DNA from: Struthio camelus
Lineage: Eukaryota > Chordata > Aves > Struthioniformes > Struthionidae
Assembly: GCF_040807025.1 (NCBI RefSeq)
Contig: NC_090942.1
Location: 76,737,987 to 76,801,986 of the forward strand
Length of the DNA: 64,000 nucleotides
Direction: 5' to 3'
Both the position numbers and the translations under genes were made by a program. Shown here in pieces: positions 49,501 to 61,500 of the stretch (positions are counted from its first letter, which is position 1; each line of letters begins with the position of its first letter). The notes below the pieces were generated by a model. The model worked only from the letters and a program-made list of their open reading frames with translations. It made no database searches and was not told the origin of the DNA.

Positions 49501-52500
49501 TGGTTAGCACACAGCATGCAATCCAGGTGCTGATCTTGCTAAGATTTATGCACGTGCTTAGCATCAAGCATGTGAATAGCCCCACTTAAGCTGTGGTGGG
49601 ATTGGTTGTGTGTTTAAACTGAGCAGTGAGGGTAAGTCTTTGCAGCTCTGTAGTCACACAGTCTTTGTGGAACTGCAGTCATAAGTTTTTTTTTTTTCCC
49701 CTGCAACCAGTCAAATCTCTGATGGAGAAGGCCACAGTAAGGAAGGACAAGATTCACAAATGTTATCCTCCATGCTAGTGCTTTCCTCCCTGCATCTTTT
49801 GTGGCGCCTTCCATAGACACTAAAGCCATGGTGCTCCACACAACATTCATCCCTGCCAGTATAACCATGGAAACAACACCCAGCCTATAAAGAAGGTATT
49901 TCTAAAATCCCTTAGCGAAGTGAAGGTCTGCCTCTCTTTGTGAATGCACCTCAGAATTAGGGTGATTCCTCTCTGGGTTTTGTGAGGATGATTTTCATTC
50001 AACTCCTTTGCTCCCTGTTCCACATCACCTTCTGAAACAGGCAGATTTTGCTGTTGTTACCCTTCTGGAATCCACTGTGCTGTGAAATAGCAAGCTGTAC
50101 TTTTATCTGCATCATGCTTTGCAAAATAGAGTCAGCAGCTGCACCATCTCCGTTAGCGGCAACGATGCAAGCAAGAGACACAGCTCTTCTCCCTCAGATC
50201 CTGGGTGGAGACTGGGAAGCCACCTCTTGGCACAGTTATCTTTTGACTCCAAAACCAACCCTGTTTCCTGCTGTGAGGGAACAAATTGGGAGCCAAACTC
50301 TGACATTTTTACACACTTTCCTTGTAGAAGGATAACCGCTCTTTAGGTTCACGCTTTATTTGTTGAGGAATATTTCATTTTATTCTTTTACCCATCAAAT
50401 GTCTCAATAGCTCAATAATACCTACCGCAGATGAAACAGGTTGTCTTCAGTATTTCCTCTTTTTTCTGCTTTTCACTTCTGAGATCAGCAAATGTATCAA
50501 TGATGACTCCAAAGATTAGGTTTAGAACAATAATTATGACAATGAAATAAAACAGAAGATCATAAACAACTCGCGCAGCAAACAAGGGCTCCTGAAACAA
50601 TAAGACGGTTGCAATAAGATATAAAAATAGCACACCTCTAAAATATTAAACAACATTTTCACATTAGCTTGAGCAAGGCAGTGCGTAAGAAAAGGCTTCC
50701 TTTTTGTATACGAAATTCTGCTGGCCTTTCTCACATAACAGGGACTACCTATATGACTGAGCAAAGAGGTATTGGCCCCATACACTCCTCTCTCTTTGGG
50801 ACTCCTGTTGTCCTTTAAGTCGTTCTACACAGCACAAAGAATAGACTAGCCTTTGTACCAGATGCAGTGTAGATGCACTAGTGTAATGGTCTACCGAGGC
50901 TAATTACCTCGCTAGTACAGTAATGGGAATATCGAGTTTCTAGCACCCACTGAGCACTATCACAGATCTCCCTGATACTGTGTGGAGGCATATAGGGATA
51001 TGCTTATGGTATATCTTTGTGGAATATTCCAGATTGATGCCAGGTCTGCTCACTGAACAACGGGAAACTAGAGGAGCGTGCTTGCGGGACGTCAGGACCA
51101 GGCTACTGCACTCTGCCCCAAGCAGGGCTTACTAATGGTTTTGGCACTGTACTAGTGCAGTCACATGGCTCTGAGCTGGCTCAGAGGGGACAGACCAAGC
51201 TTGCACCTTTCTGGAACACAATGAGCGCCTTGCACACACCCACACGGGTGCACGCGCGCACACCCACAGCACTCTGCAGTGCTGGTATTCCCCATTTCAT
51301 CACCGCTTTGTGCCTTCCCATCATAGCTGCTTTTCTTCTTGCAAAGGCTGGACTGGACTCTCACAGAGATCTGTGGCAGACAGGATGCAACATTCCGTGC
51401 AGGAAGGAGGAACATTAAAAACCCAAGTCCTGTTCTTCATCATAACACTGACTTGCAAGTCACTGATTTTCTCAGTTTCCCACATGTTCATGGGGACAAT
51501 AGTGCTATCCTTGCTGAAGTGTTTTAATGTAGTCAGCCTCACATCACTGCTACGTGGCAAGGGTCATTTTCAAAGCCTATCGTTCAATGAACTATGGTTC
51601 CTGTAGACTATCCCAGCCTATGCATTTGGACCTACATTCCTACTACCAGTGCAAAAAGCTCTTTAATCTAGATGTGAATTATTTGTATCTGGAGCCTTGC
51701 AAACCCTGCTGAGATTCTACTGGTGAGTTTAAGCCTTGTGTTGTGGTGTGGCCCACCAGACAAAGGGCTGCTAGATTGCCTTTATTTATGCTAGTCTTCT
51801 TGAACTTAATTCTTAAAAAGCAAGCATTATGAGTAGTTCTTAAATGAACTCAATTTTGGAGAAAACTTCTGGAAAAGCATATGTACGTGAAATTCTGTTT
51901 TGACTATAATGCTAGTGCAGTACAATCCTCAATATAAATAAACAATAGGATCTGTTCAAGGGAGATGCTAGGTTAAATCTCAGCTCAGCATTCACCCCGT
52001 GTACTACAATGGAGAATCTTGACACATTGATTAAACAGTCCCTTCCGAAAATTTGCATTTATGATTCCTACTGTAACAGAAAACTGATTCAATCCAGCAA
52101 CGCTCCTTAGCAGTGCTGGAATGTTATAATACGCTCCAGATTTCCGGAAAAGGTAAACTACCACCTGGTGTTCCCTTCCTCATTTAACATTATCACACCA
52201 AGCCCAGTTTTTCCCATTAAATGTTCCATCTGGGATGCAAAAATTACATGGATAAATCAACTGTGTGACATTAGAGCCAACTAGATAAAAATACTGTCTA
52301 TATCCTCCAAAAAATGACTTTGGCATTCATGAGCTGCACAGGGAGTAACGCTGCATCTCCACTGACAAATACTTACATCTTTGGAAGGCTTTCTGAGCAC
52401 GTCTCCCACGCCACCACCATTTCGCAGGCCTTGGTTTAGTACTGTCACAATGCACATGAGCAGGGTGTCACAGGTCCTTTCAAGTCCATCCTCCTCTTCC

Positions 52501-55500
52501 TCACCTACAAACGGGGAGAAGAGCTTTATGAATCACAGCATCAAACGGTCACGGCTCAAACAAAGCAACAAATCCCTACTAGAGAAAGCGGCTGCAATAC
52601 ACATCTGCCTTTCATATTCTTCAGCTAGAATTTCAGTGATCATCCCTATCCATTTGCACATCGCTGCTGGTGACGCACTTGGGCATAGCAGGCATACTTA
52701 GCCTGAAGGGAGACAGAGAACATCCCAAACAGTTCTCCCACTAGCGACTGTTAAGGGCCCAGAGCTGCCATCCCCATTCATGGGAATATCCTTTCCTTGC
52801 AAGTACTCCCACCAGTTTCACTAATGCTGCTTTTCCAGCGGCCCCCCGAAGTGCACAGCTGACACGTAGAAGAGAAGCTATAAAAACACAGAATTAGAAG
52901 CACATTCATAAAAGGATTGTCTTCCTGTGAAATCATTCCTCTACCTACTCATGTACAAGCCAAGTCATGTTAACGTTTCAAACCATTAAGGAGGGGCTGG
53001 CTCTTACATGAGTAAATTTGTCCATGATCTTTCCGCTAAAACACATGCCTAAGTGCAGGCCTGACAGACACTAAACGAAAGACTCGCGCTGACCTCAGCC
53101 CGAAAACTTGGATTCTATTCTTATCTCTGCTACAGGGCCGCCGCGTGGTTTTGGCCGAGCCACAGAGGGTACTATTGTGTGGGAGGTATCTGAACGTGCA
53201 GAGGAGATGGGCTGGGACACCAGTCCCCGGAGGGACTTGGATGCTGCAGCCAGGATCCCTCCCACCGCGCGCTCCCATGCTGTGGCTGCAGCAGCGGCCG
53301 CCTTTTGAAGAGCCCCGCTTGAGTTTTTCCCTGCATCCTGCTGGCTTGCACTGAAGGGTCAGGACAATAACTGCCATTTCTTCCGCCCTCCTTTGCCTTT
53401 CTCTTTAGGAATACATTTGCGTAAGCTGGAAAGGCAGAGAGTCTCACTTGGGTTTGCTCCATGCGTTTACTGTAACATAGTTTAATAAATAACTAGTTCT
53501 GCTGCTGCAGTTAACTGAAATAGTGTATTTAACAGCCCCAAACCACCACATCTGCAGCTCTGAGACAGACTCTGACAAATCGAATTGACTGAAAGCGCTC
53601 AAATAACAGATAAGCAATTTGAATTTAAAACAGGTTCCCAAACTGAGGTTTGTGTATCACAATTGGTACTCGCAGAACAGAGCTGGTATCTGCTGCTTTT
53701 GCCACCGCTGATTTTGCTATGCAAGCAAATTAAATTAAAAAGAAATCCTGATTTAAGCAATTCTCAGCAGAAAGAAAAGCAAGAGCAGGCATCAGGATAG
53801 ACATCCCTGCTAAATTGTACTGTCATTATGACCACTACTACCACTAATAATGCTACATTTAAAAACAACCTGCTTAAATATAGGAATTGAAAGCATTGGA
53901 ACAATGAAATCTTTTTTTCTCCTTCACATCTGGAAATTTTTTACTAGCAGTGTGATCCTAGTCACACTAATTCATCTCCTCCGCTTTTGTACCCTGCCCT
54001 TATTTCCTCTTTCCAAACATCACTCTGTCACTTTTTTTGAAGCTAGTATCTGTGCTTGAGAAAGATGACAGGCCACAAGAGAAATAAAAAACTTTTACAA
54101 GAGCCACAGCTTCCATTTAATTGAGGTAACTAGAGAACAAGATTTCCACTGTTCATGAGAGTGGGGTCAGGTGCTGGAAACAGCAGATGGTCAGATTCTG
54201 GCATACAGCAAGGATAAATTAGGGCTGCAAACTGGAAGCTGCAACACCAGGGAGTGGTACCTACTAGAAACAGTGACCTGCAACTCTCCATGTCCACGGA
54301 GCTGCAAATTCAGAGCAAGCCCATGCTTCAGAGTGATGCAAGATACTGCCCGTCAGCTGACCGGCACCGTCTCACAACACCAAGAAGTAACATCCCCCAG
54401 TTTCCAGTTAGCTTCCGCCCCTCTAACTGAGGAAAGAAAAATATCACCTGACACAACCTTCTGGAAAACACTGCCCATATTTCACCCAGAAGAGCAAGCT
54501 CAGGTTGCTCTTTGTCAGGGACACAGACTGCCAACAGCCTGCAGTATTAGTAGTAGTAGTGCAGGCTGCGGGGACTTCCGCTCCCACGTGCGGAGCTGCA
54601 AGAGCTGCCTTCAGTCTGGAAGCCGGGTAGCTCTGCTCACATAGCGGGCTCACAGCTCAGGCTCAGCTCCAGTTGACACAGACTATGCCTGTAATATCAA
54701 TAGGAGTGGATCTGTAGAGTAAAACAGGGCTAAGCCCAAAGTCCACCCTAAATGTGGTTTGGGGAGTTTGACTTGGGACCAGCTCTAGCCTGGTTTGTGA
54801 CTGGAACGACCATTAGTGGCTGGACAGCACTTGGTGGACTCCTGCAGCACATCTTCTGATTAGGCTTAATCCAAAGACAACACAAGGTTGAGCACTCTCA
54901 GACCACCCCACAATGTCAATCACAGCACAGCAAGTGGAATGGCAGGGAGATTTGCTTCAAACACGCTGGATTTGATGGCCCACAGCTACCCGGCTTCTGG
55001 GTCAGAACTCCCATATGAACAGAGGCAAGGGAGACACACAAGCATCCACATCTACCAATCTGAACTTGCCAGGAGCGATGCGAGGCCAGGGAGTGGAATG
55101 AGCCTATGAAAACGTCCCCTGTTACGAGCTGGTATCTTGTGCATCCTTCCAGCACTGGTCTTTAAGTGCTCAAGAGTACAAAGGGAGTAAGGCCAAAGGC
55201 ATGTACTACGTGGATCTGAAGTTCCTTTAAATGAAGTATTTTTTCTAACCTTGTTCTCAGTAGCTAAATATTCATTCCTTCCTTACAGATGTGCACTGGG
55301 CGGAAAGAAAAGATGTTCTCTGTGCCACCTCCTCCACCTGGTCACCTGGGCTTGGTTCTATGCATATATAACCCTCCCGAAGACAAGAGGAGACTACTGT
55401 CATGCCAATCTATTTAAGGTCCTAATCCAATAAAATATGTGCATACGTAACTTTATGTGCAAGTTGCTCCACCAATCCAGCCCAACTGCTCCTCTACTTA

Positions 55501-58500
55501 AAGTTACTCACATGATGAAACACTTAATCAGTCAAAGACTTAAGCGATACACAACTGCTTTTTTAGTGAAACGCGGGAGACTCTGAGGGAGATGAGGCAA
55601 AAGATTTTTATGCCGACAGATCAGTGCAGCAGTGCAGAAGCAGGCTGCAGAGAGGGGATGTTCTCCAAGCAGAGTAGACTGGCTCCCAGTTAACTCCCTT
55701 ACCTACATGAGCAATGACGGACAACGTGCGCAATCAGTGAAATTCAAGACAGAAGCACAGTTTCATCATAACAAATGATTAGCAGGGTTCCGATTCGAAA
55801 AGCAAGATATTTACGTCTCCACACTGGAGCTGAAATGGCACTGAGAGCACTTCATGTTCCCTACAGACAGTCACGGACTTATTTATGCAGCTATGGCACA
55901 AATCCCCCCAAACCTCAGGCTGAGCTGTCTTTGCATTGTACACGGCTCGCGCTTTCGCCAGAAGGGAGATGATCTATCCTAGGAGATGACAGAAGGTAGA
56001 ACAGTGCTTTTTGACAGCTGATTCACTGGCTAAGACAAGCAAAATTCTTGCTGAATGTTGTTTTTTTAATGTTTTTTATACTGGATGTAGGAAACTCTTC
56101 CAAGATTAAGCGACAGTGCACTTAGATCTTACATATAGCCCCCTTTCACTATTGTTTAATTCTAAAGAAACAGTATCCAAACAATAAGAAATGTGAGATT
56201 TCTATCATTTAGAGAGCTTGGCAGAAACCACATTGCATCTCTTTTGACTGATTGATTACTCTTTGAATGTAGCAGCTTTGCCAATGGCTCATAGACTGTT
56301 TTCTCTATCTAGTCAGACAGTTTTGCACTCTGTTTATGAGGCCCATTTACACAACAGCTGGGGAGAAAAAAGCCTACTTTTATAGCCCTCTCTTCCACAC
56401 CCTCGATCCTAAAAGCTCACAAATTAGTAGTGGAAGAGTAAAGCATGTTAAACAATGTTATACTGGAACACAGGACAGGAAGAGACTCCCTGTGTCCTCC
56501 ATTTCAGCCCCGAGTAACCACAGGCAACTGTGGCAGTAAATATGCCGAGCCTGTAGACCATCCACTGTGCGTGCACTCACACAGCACAGACCACAACACA
56601 CTAAAACAAACGTAACATCTGCAGTGAAAGACCAAACACCACAACCACATTGTGCTGTAGGAAAAGAGTAGGAAAAGACAGGGTAGCACCACCATCAAAG
56701 GTCTCTGCCTAGCTACATAAAAAAAAAAAAAGACTACAAGACTCCCAGGTGATCCTGTAGCCCCATGCTACAGAAGAGGGCAAAGCACTCTGTCAGCTTG
56801 ATCTGGGAAATTCCTTCCTGACTCAATAGCTAATAACGGGTTTGACCCCAGCAGGACACAACAGACAGGGCCTTTATTTTAACTGAGCGTATTTTGAACT
56901 GACAGGGTCCTTCTGACATACGTATCAGACTCATAATACAGGTATCAAAGTAAAACCAGATGGGCTCATCTGCTGAACCACAGCAGCTAGCTCTTTGCTG
57001 GCCACAAGCATGAAGCAATGCAACCTACCTGTGAAAACAAGGCTGCATTCCCTTGCATTTGCCACAAGCTACAAGTGCCCAGGTGCAATCCATGCTCAGC
57101 TGAGCCATGGTATCTTGTTAAGACATAGTAATTGGATCCAGAGTCTGAGCTCTTACGTCTTCTGGCTACATTCCAACCCCTGCTAGATGCATGTAAAAAG
57201 CATATGCAAATACTCGCTGATATGTGCTACACAACCAAAATCAACTTATGTGGTCCTAAAATGGATCTAATAGTGGCTCTCGTGCAGGTCAGGACGATGT
57301 AGATCAGCAGCAAGCTTTTCTTTTCAGCAAAGTCAGCTAGAAAGAAAGAACCTGCACATTCAAGCATAATGATTCAGCATGCTCTTTTGATAACAAAATT
57401 AATGTCAATGCAGTTGGAAATCAGGTGTGGGAAGCACTTGCATTATAGGCAAGTTGCCAGCTCAGCTCCAAGCCTTGCAAAAATTGAGCGCTTCTGAGTT
57501 ACAGCAGTGAACATCACTCTTTATGCCAGGAAAAGTCTCTGTAGTAATAACACACAAATCCCTTGGTTCTAATTGATTACCATTTTGGGGGAACTTTTGT
57601 ACTAACCTGGGTTAATAACTGGGATGCTTGTAGAACAGTTCTCTTTTGCACAGGCTCCCATCATTGATGTGAGGGTTGTGGTGGGGACTTCACCAAAACC
57701 TGAGGAGAAAGTAGGATCTTCACAAAAATACAGATATTGCAAAATCTGCCCATTGATACAAAGTTTTAAATCGCTATTCTCTAGAAGCAAGTCACTGATT
57801 TGAAAAGTTGATACGAAAAAGCACACCAAATCATACCACCAATTCCTCCCTCCCCTCAGCCTCAACTGCTCAAAGCAATCACAAGGAACAAAAACATAAT
57901 TTTATATTTACTGTATATCACAGCTAGTCCCATTTCATCTCCCGAAATTAATGAATCTACATCAAATGCTGCTACTTCTGGCTAGAACAAAATACATTCA
58001 AAGCAAGAAACAACTGTCAGATATGAAAATAACGTCAGCTTTAAAAACATTAGATAAATTATTCACAAAAGCTGACAAGAAGGACACCAAGCTGATGTTC
58101 AGTTATCCTGAACATAGAATATTTAAGAGTTTTCAAGGATTATAACACAGTTTGGTACTCATTTGTAAATATGTATGGGTTTGAGTAAAACACTAATTTA
58201 ACATTCCCAAAGTGGGTAAATGTGTACATCAGCTTCATTTTATCAAACCAATTTTATCTTGTGCTTCTACAACAATTTTCTGCATTTCAAATCAGAGATG
58301 CAAAAAGGTTTAAGGAGAAAAAATGAAGGCAAAATCATACAAGCAAAATAACAGTCTAAGACAATCAGTGTAACATGGGAAACAGATCCACTCTGACTTT
58401 CTCTTGTAATACTTTATAAAACAAACTTTTAAAGCACTTGTCTTGGGATCCATAGTGTTTCATCATATAGAAATATACAGTTTGATCAGAAACGCCAATG

Positions 58501-61500
58501 TATACAGCCAGCAACAATACACACATACCGCCATGAAAATCTATTAAGAACTCAACAGAAGAAACACAAACACATACTAACCACTGAAGTGGATCAGAGC
58601 ACTGCTCCATATAGCCTGCTGCCTCTCTCTAAATGAAACTCAAAACGAAACTTCAGACCTTAAATCCAGCTCCAAAATGCATGGTAAGTCAATACAAGCC
58701 ACCTTAGCCTTTTTAAGGCTGTTAAAAAACTGGCAAAAACCACGGTGTGTTAAAGAAATCTATCATGTTCTTTTTTGTTCCCATACAATATCAAAATAGC
58801 TATATGGGTACATCACCCTCCCCCATGCCCATGAGTCTTGAATGCACTTTGCCTCATCCATGTGCATTAGGCCCTGAAATAACGAAGTAAGGCTGGCAAA
58901 CGCAGAGCGAACACAGTCTGGGCTGGGTCCTACTAGCTGTTCTGTGCTTGCGTACAGGTCTGAAGAGCTCAGCATTTGGGAGATCATGCCCCTAGGAATT
59001 TAATCACAAGTTATTCTCAGGCATTTCTACACAGACAGTTACTCCTCTGCCCATGCTCCCAGCAGGCTGGTTGGCAGCATATCCAAAGATCTCAGCAGAC
59101 CAGATCTGGTTTTTGTCTAGCATAGCGAGCTTGTAACTCTCCGACTACACTGGTACCTCTTTCATTCAAGAAAGCTGAAATTCTGGCCTTTTTAAAAACT
59201 GATCAAAAACCACCCAATGATTTTACTGAAGCCAGTATTATACACTAATTATAGTGCTTGTGAAACATGCAATGAATTGAAGAGTTGTTCCTGGAAATCT
59301 CCAATCAGCTGAACTGTGGATTCTATAATAAGTTTCTGCTGGATGAAGTTTAAAAAAAAATCAAATGAATACATCTACTGACCATGTTAAGATCACGTGC
59401 CTCATGTGCAATACTCAGAAAATACTGTGATCTGCTCTTAAGGTGGGATACCTCGTGGTATCTTGGTGGATACCTGGTGGATACTTGGTGGGTACCAAGA
59501 AAACCCACTATGAGTAAGAGCAACTCGTATACTCAATTCAAATCCTTTGGAAATGCAGATTTTTTTTATGTTGGCATGAGTTAAAAGAGAAAATGTAATA
59601 AATCAAACGTGAGTGTGATATTTTAGTATTTCAACAGACATGCCTAGTTTAAAACCACCCTACATATTACGTTTTACCCAGAGATTTAACTTATTACTAA
59701 AGCATATAGCACCAGTTCTACTCCCACAGATAAAAAGACAAAATTCAAATTTCCTTAGAGAAAAGCGGGTTAGACAGACCAAAAAGGTATATAGCAGGAA
59801 CAGATTTTAATGTAAAAAACAATACCTGTAACAGGGGTCCTGATTTTCAGCCTGTCCACCTCCATGATGAAGTCATCTTTCAAGAACAGGAATCCAATGA
59901 TGGAGAAGAGATAAACTAGGATGAGTGCTAGCACTGCAGTGAGGATAATGGAACGACCATTTCGGGTAACACTCTTTATCACATTTAGCAAAGTCTCCTC
60001 TCTGTACACCAGATCAAACAGCTGGGAAAAGCAAAGCAGAGGAAAAATGAACACAAGTGAGGCAATAGATAGGTGTTACATAGGCTGAACTACGGACATG
60101 TACATGGGCCATGTTCTAAACTCTCAGCTTCACAAGCACCCAGGTCACACTGATTTCAGTGGGAGCTGGGAATGCATACCGGAGGAGAGAATCTAGCATA
60201 GAGTCTGATATTTTTTTAGAGAGATCGCAGTAAAATTCAAAGTTAAAAAGTATTCCTGTGATATGAGACTGATCCAGACCTGGGTACTGGTTAGGATCAA
60301 GACTGAGTTGTTTTCCTCATAGTCAAAAATAGGCTAGATTAAAATTCAAAAGCAATGTCTCCATACTATGGATGAACCTATATCCACAAATTAATTTTTC
60401 ACATTATCTTCCATTTGATAAACATACATGGGCTGGATCTAAGAAAAGCACTCATGCATTCAAGTCATTACATGTATGTAAACTGTTTCCTTGAGCTCAT
60501 GGGACCATGTAGAAGTCATTCACATGTGCAAGGATTAGGGGCATCTCTTTTTAGGACAAAGTTAAATTCATTGCAGTGTTTGTATAAAACTAGAAACTCC
60601 TATTCCTCTTTAGTCAACACTATCTGCTTTTCCGGTATTCAACTTCAAAGGGAAGTGTACATTAAGATACTACTCTTTTAATGTCAAAGGCCTAAAAATA
60701 ACAACTAGAAGCCATAAGTGCTTTTCAAGAAACTACAGCTTTTTTTTCTTTTACTATTCTATTGATGTTCTATAGCGCTTTGGACCTTATTTATAATATA
60801 CGTATTTCTACTTCAAAATACCCAGATTACAGATATAAAGTGACACACAATGATTTATCAAAATGGTCTGCAGAAGAAAGTATTAGTCACAATCCACAAG
60901 ATCTAAAATGCACAGCCTTGTGCAAGGATTAACAATAAAGGAAGAAAGAGGGAAAACAATTATCATTCATCCCATACTAAACAAAGCTTAAAATGAAGAA
61001 CAAATATCAGAGTTTGGGATATTTCCACTACAAAGGGAATATTTGTAAGTAACTAGGGAATGTTGACAACTGCACCCTCCAGGATATATGTCAATAGCAA
61101 TCATCTAGAAGCATAACTACATGCAGTGTTTCTTGCACTACTTGGCACTTTGGAAAGCATTTTAAGATAGAGGTCACTTTACTCATTGAAGGAATAACAG
61201 ATGATTTAGGTGGGCATTCTTTAAGCCAGGTGTCAATTAGCAGGAGAGTTAAAACCATTGGAAAAGGGTCCTGTAGCTAACTTCCCCCTCCAGTCTTGGC
61301 TCTTTTGAAATCTATCCAAGCTTTGAAGTTGACTGTAATGTCAAGATTTGGACCTGGAAACCTTGACTTCAACCATAGCTCTGCTAGAGAAAGGATGAAT
61401 CCCTGAAAACGTCAGTGTGCTATGAAACGCCAAGGGCTCACCACTACTCAGGAAACCAAGAAAAATACGACAGCAGATAAAATGGAAGGTGAAATCATGC

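Larger units (their letters stand above)
49154..50425 (-). other. ITPR2: ITPR2 intron (1.3 kb)
   Basis: Donor GTAGGT at 50425 and acceptor TTTTGCAG before 49153. It contains an old repeat-like patch at 49385-49600 (AAAGCGCTTTACAA followed by a degraded palindromic repeat). Confidence 0.8.
52505..57606 (-). other. ITPR2: ITPR2 intron (5.1 kb)
   Basis: Donor GTTAGT at 57606 and acceptor TTTGTAG before 52504. It holds a MIR-like fragment at about 53088-53135 and a degraded palindromic repeat at about 55415-55490. A modestly GC-rich patch lies at 53135-53330. No additional coding exon is needed or seen. Confidence 0.8.

Noticed and set aside
51213-51275. CA/CG-rich stretch considered as a Z-DNA-forming microsatellite
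   Set aside because: Too interrupted (CACACACCCACACGGGTGCA and so on) to call a simple repeat with confidence.
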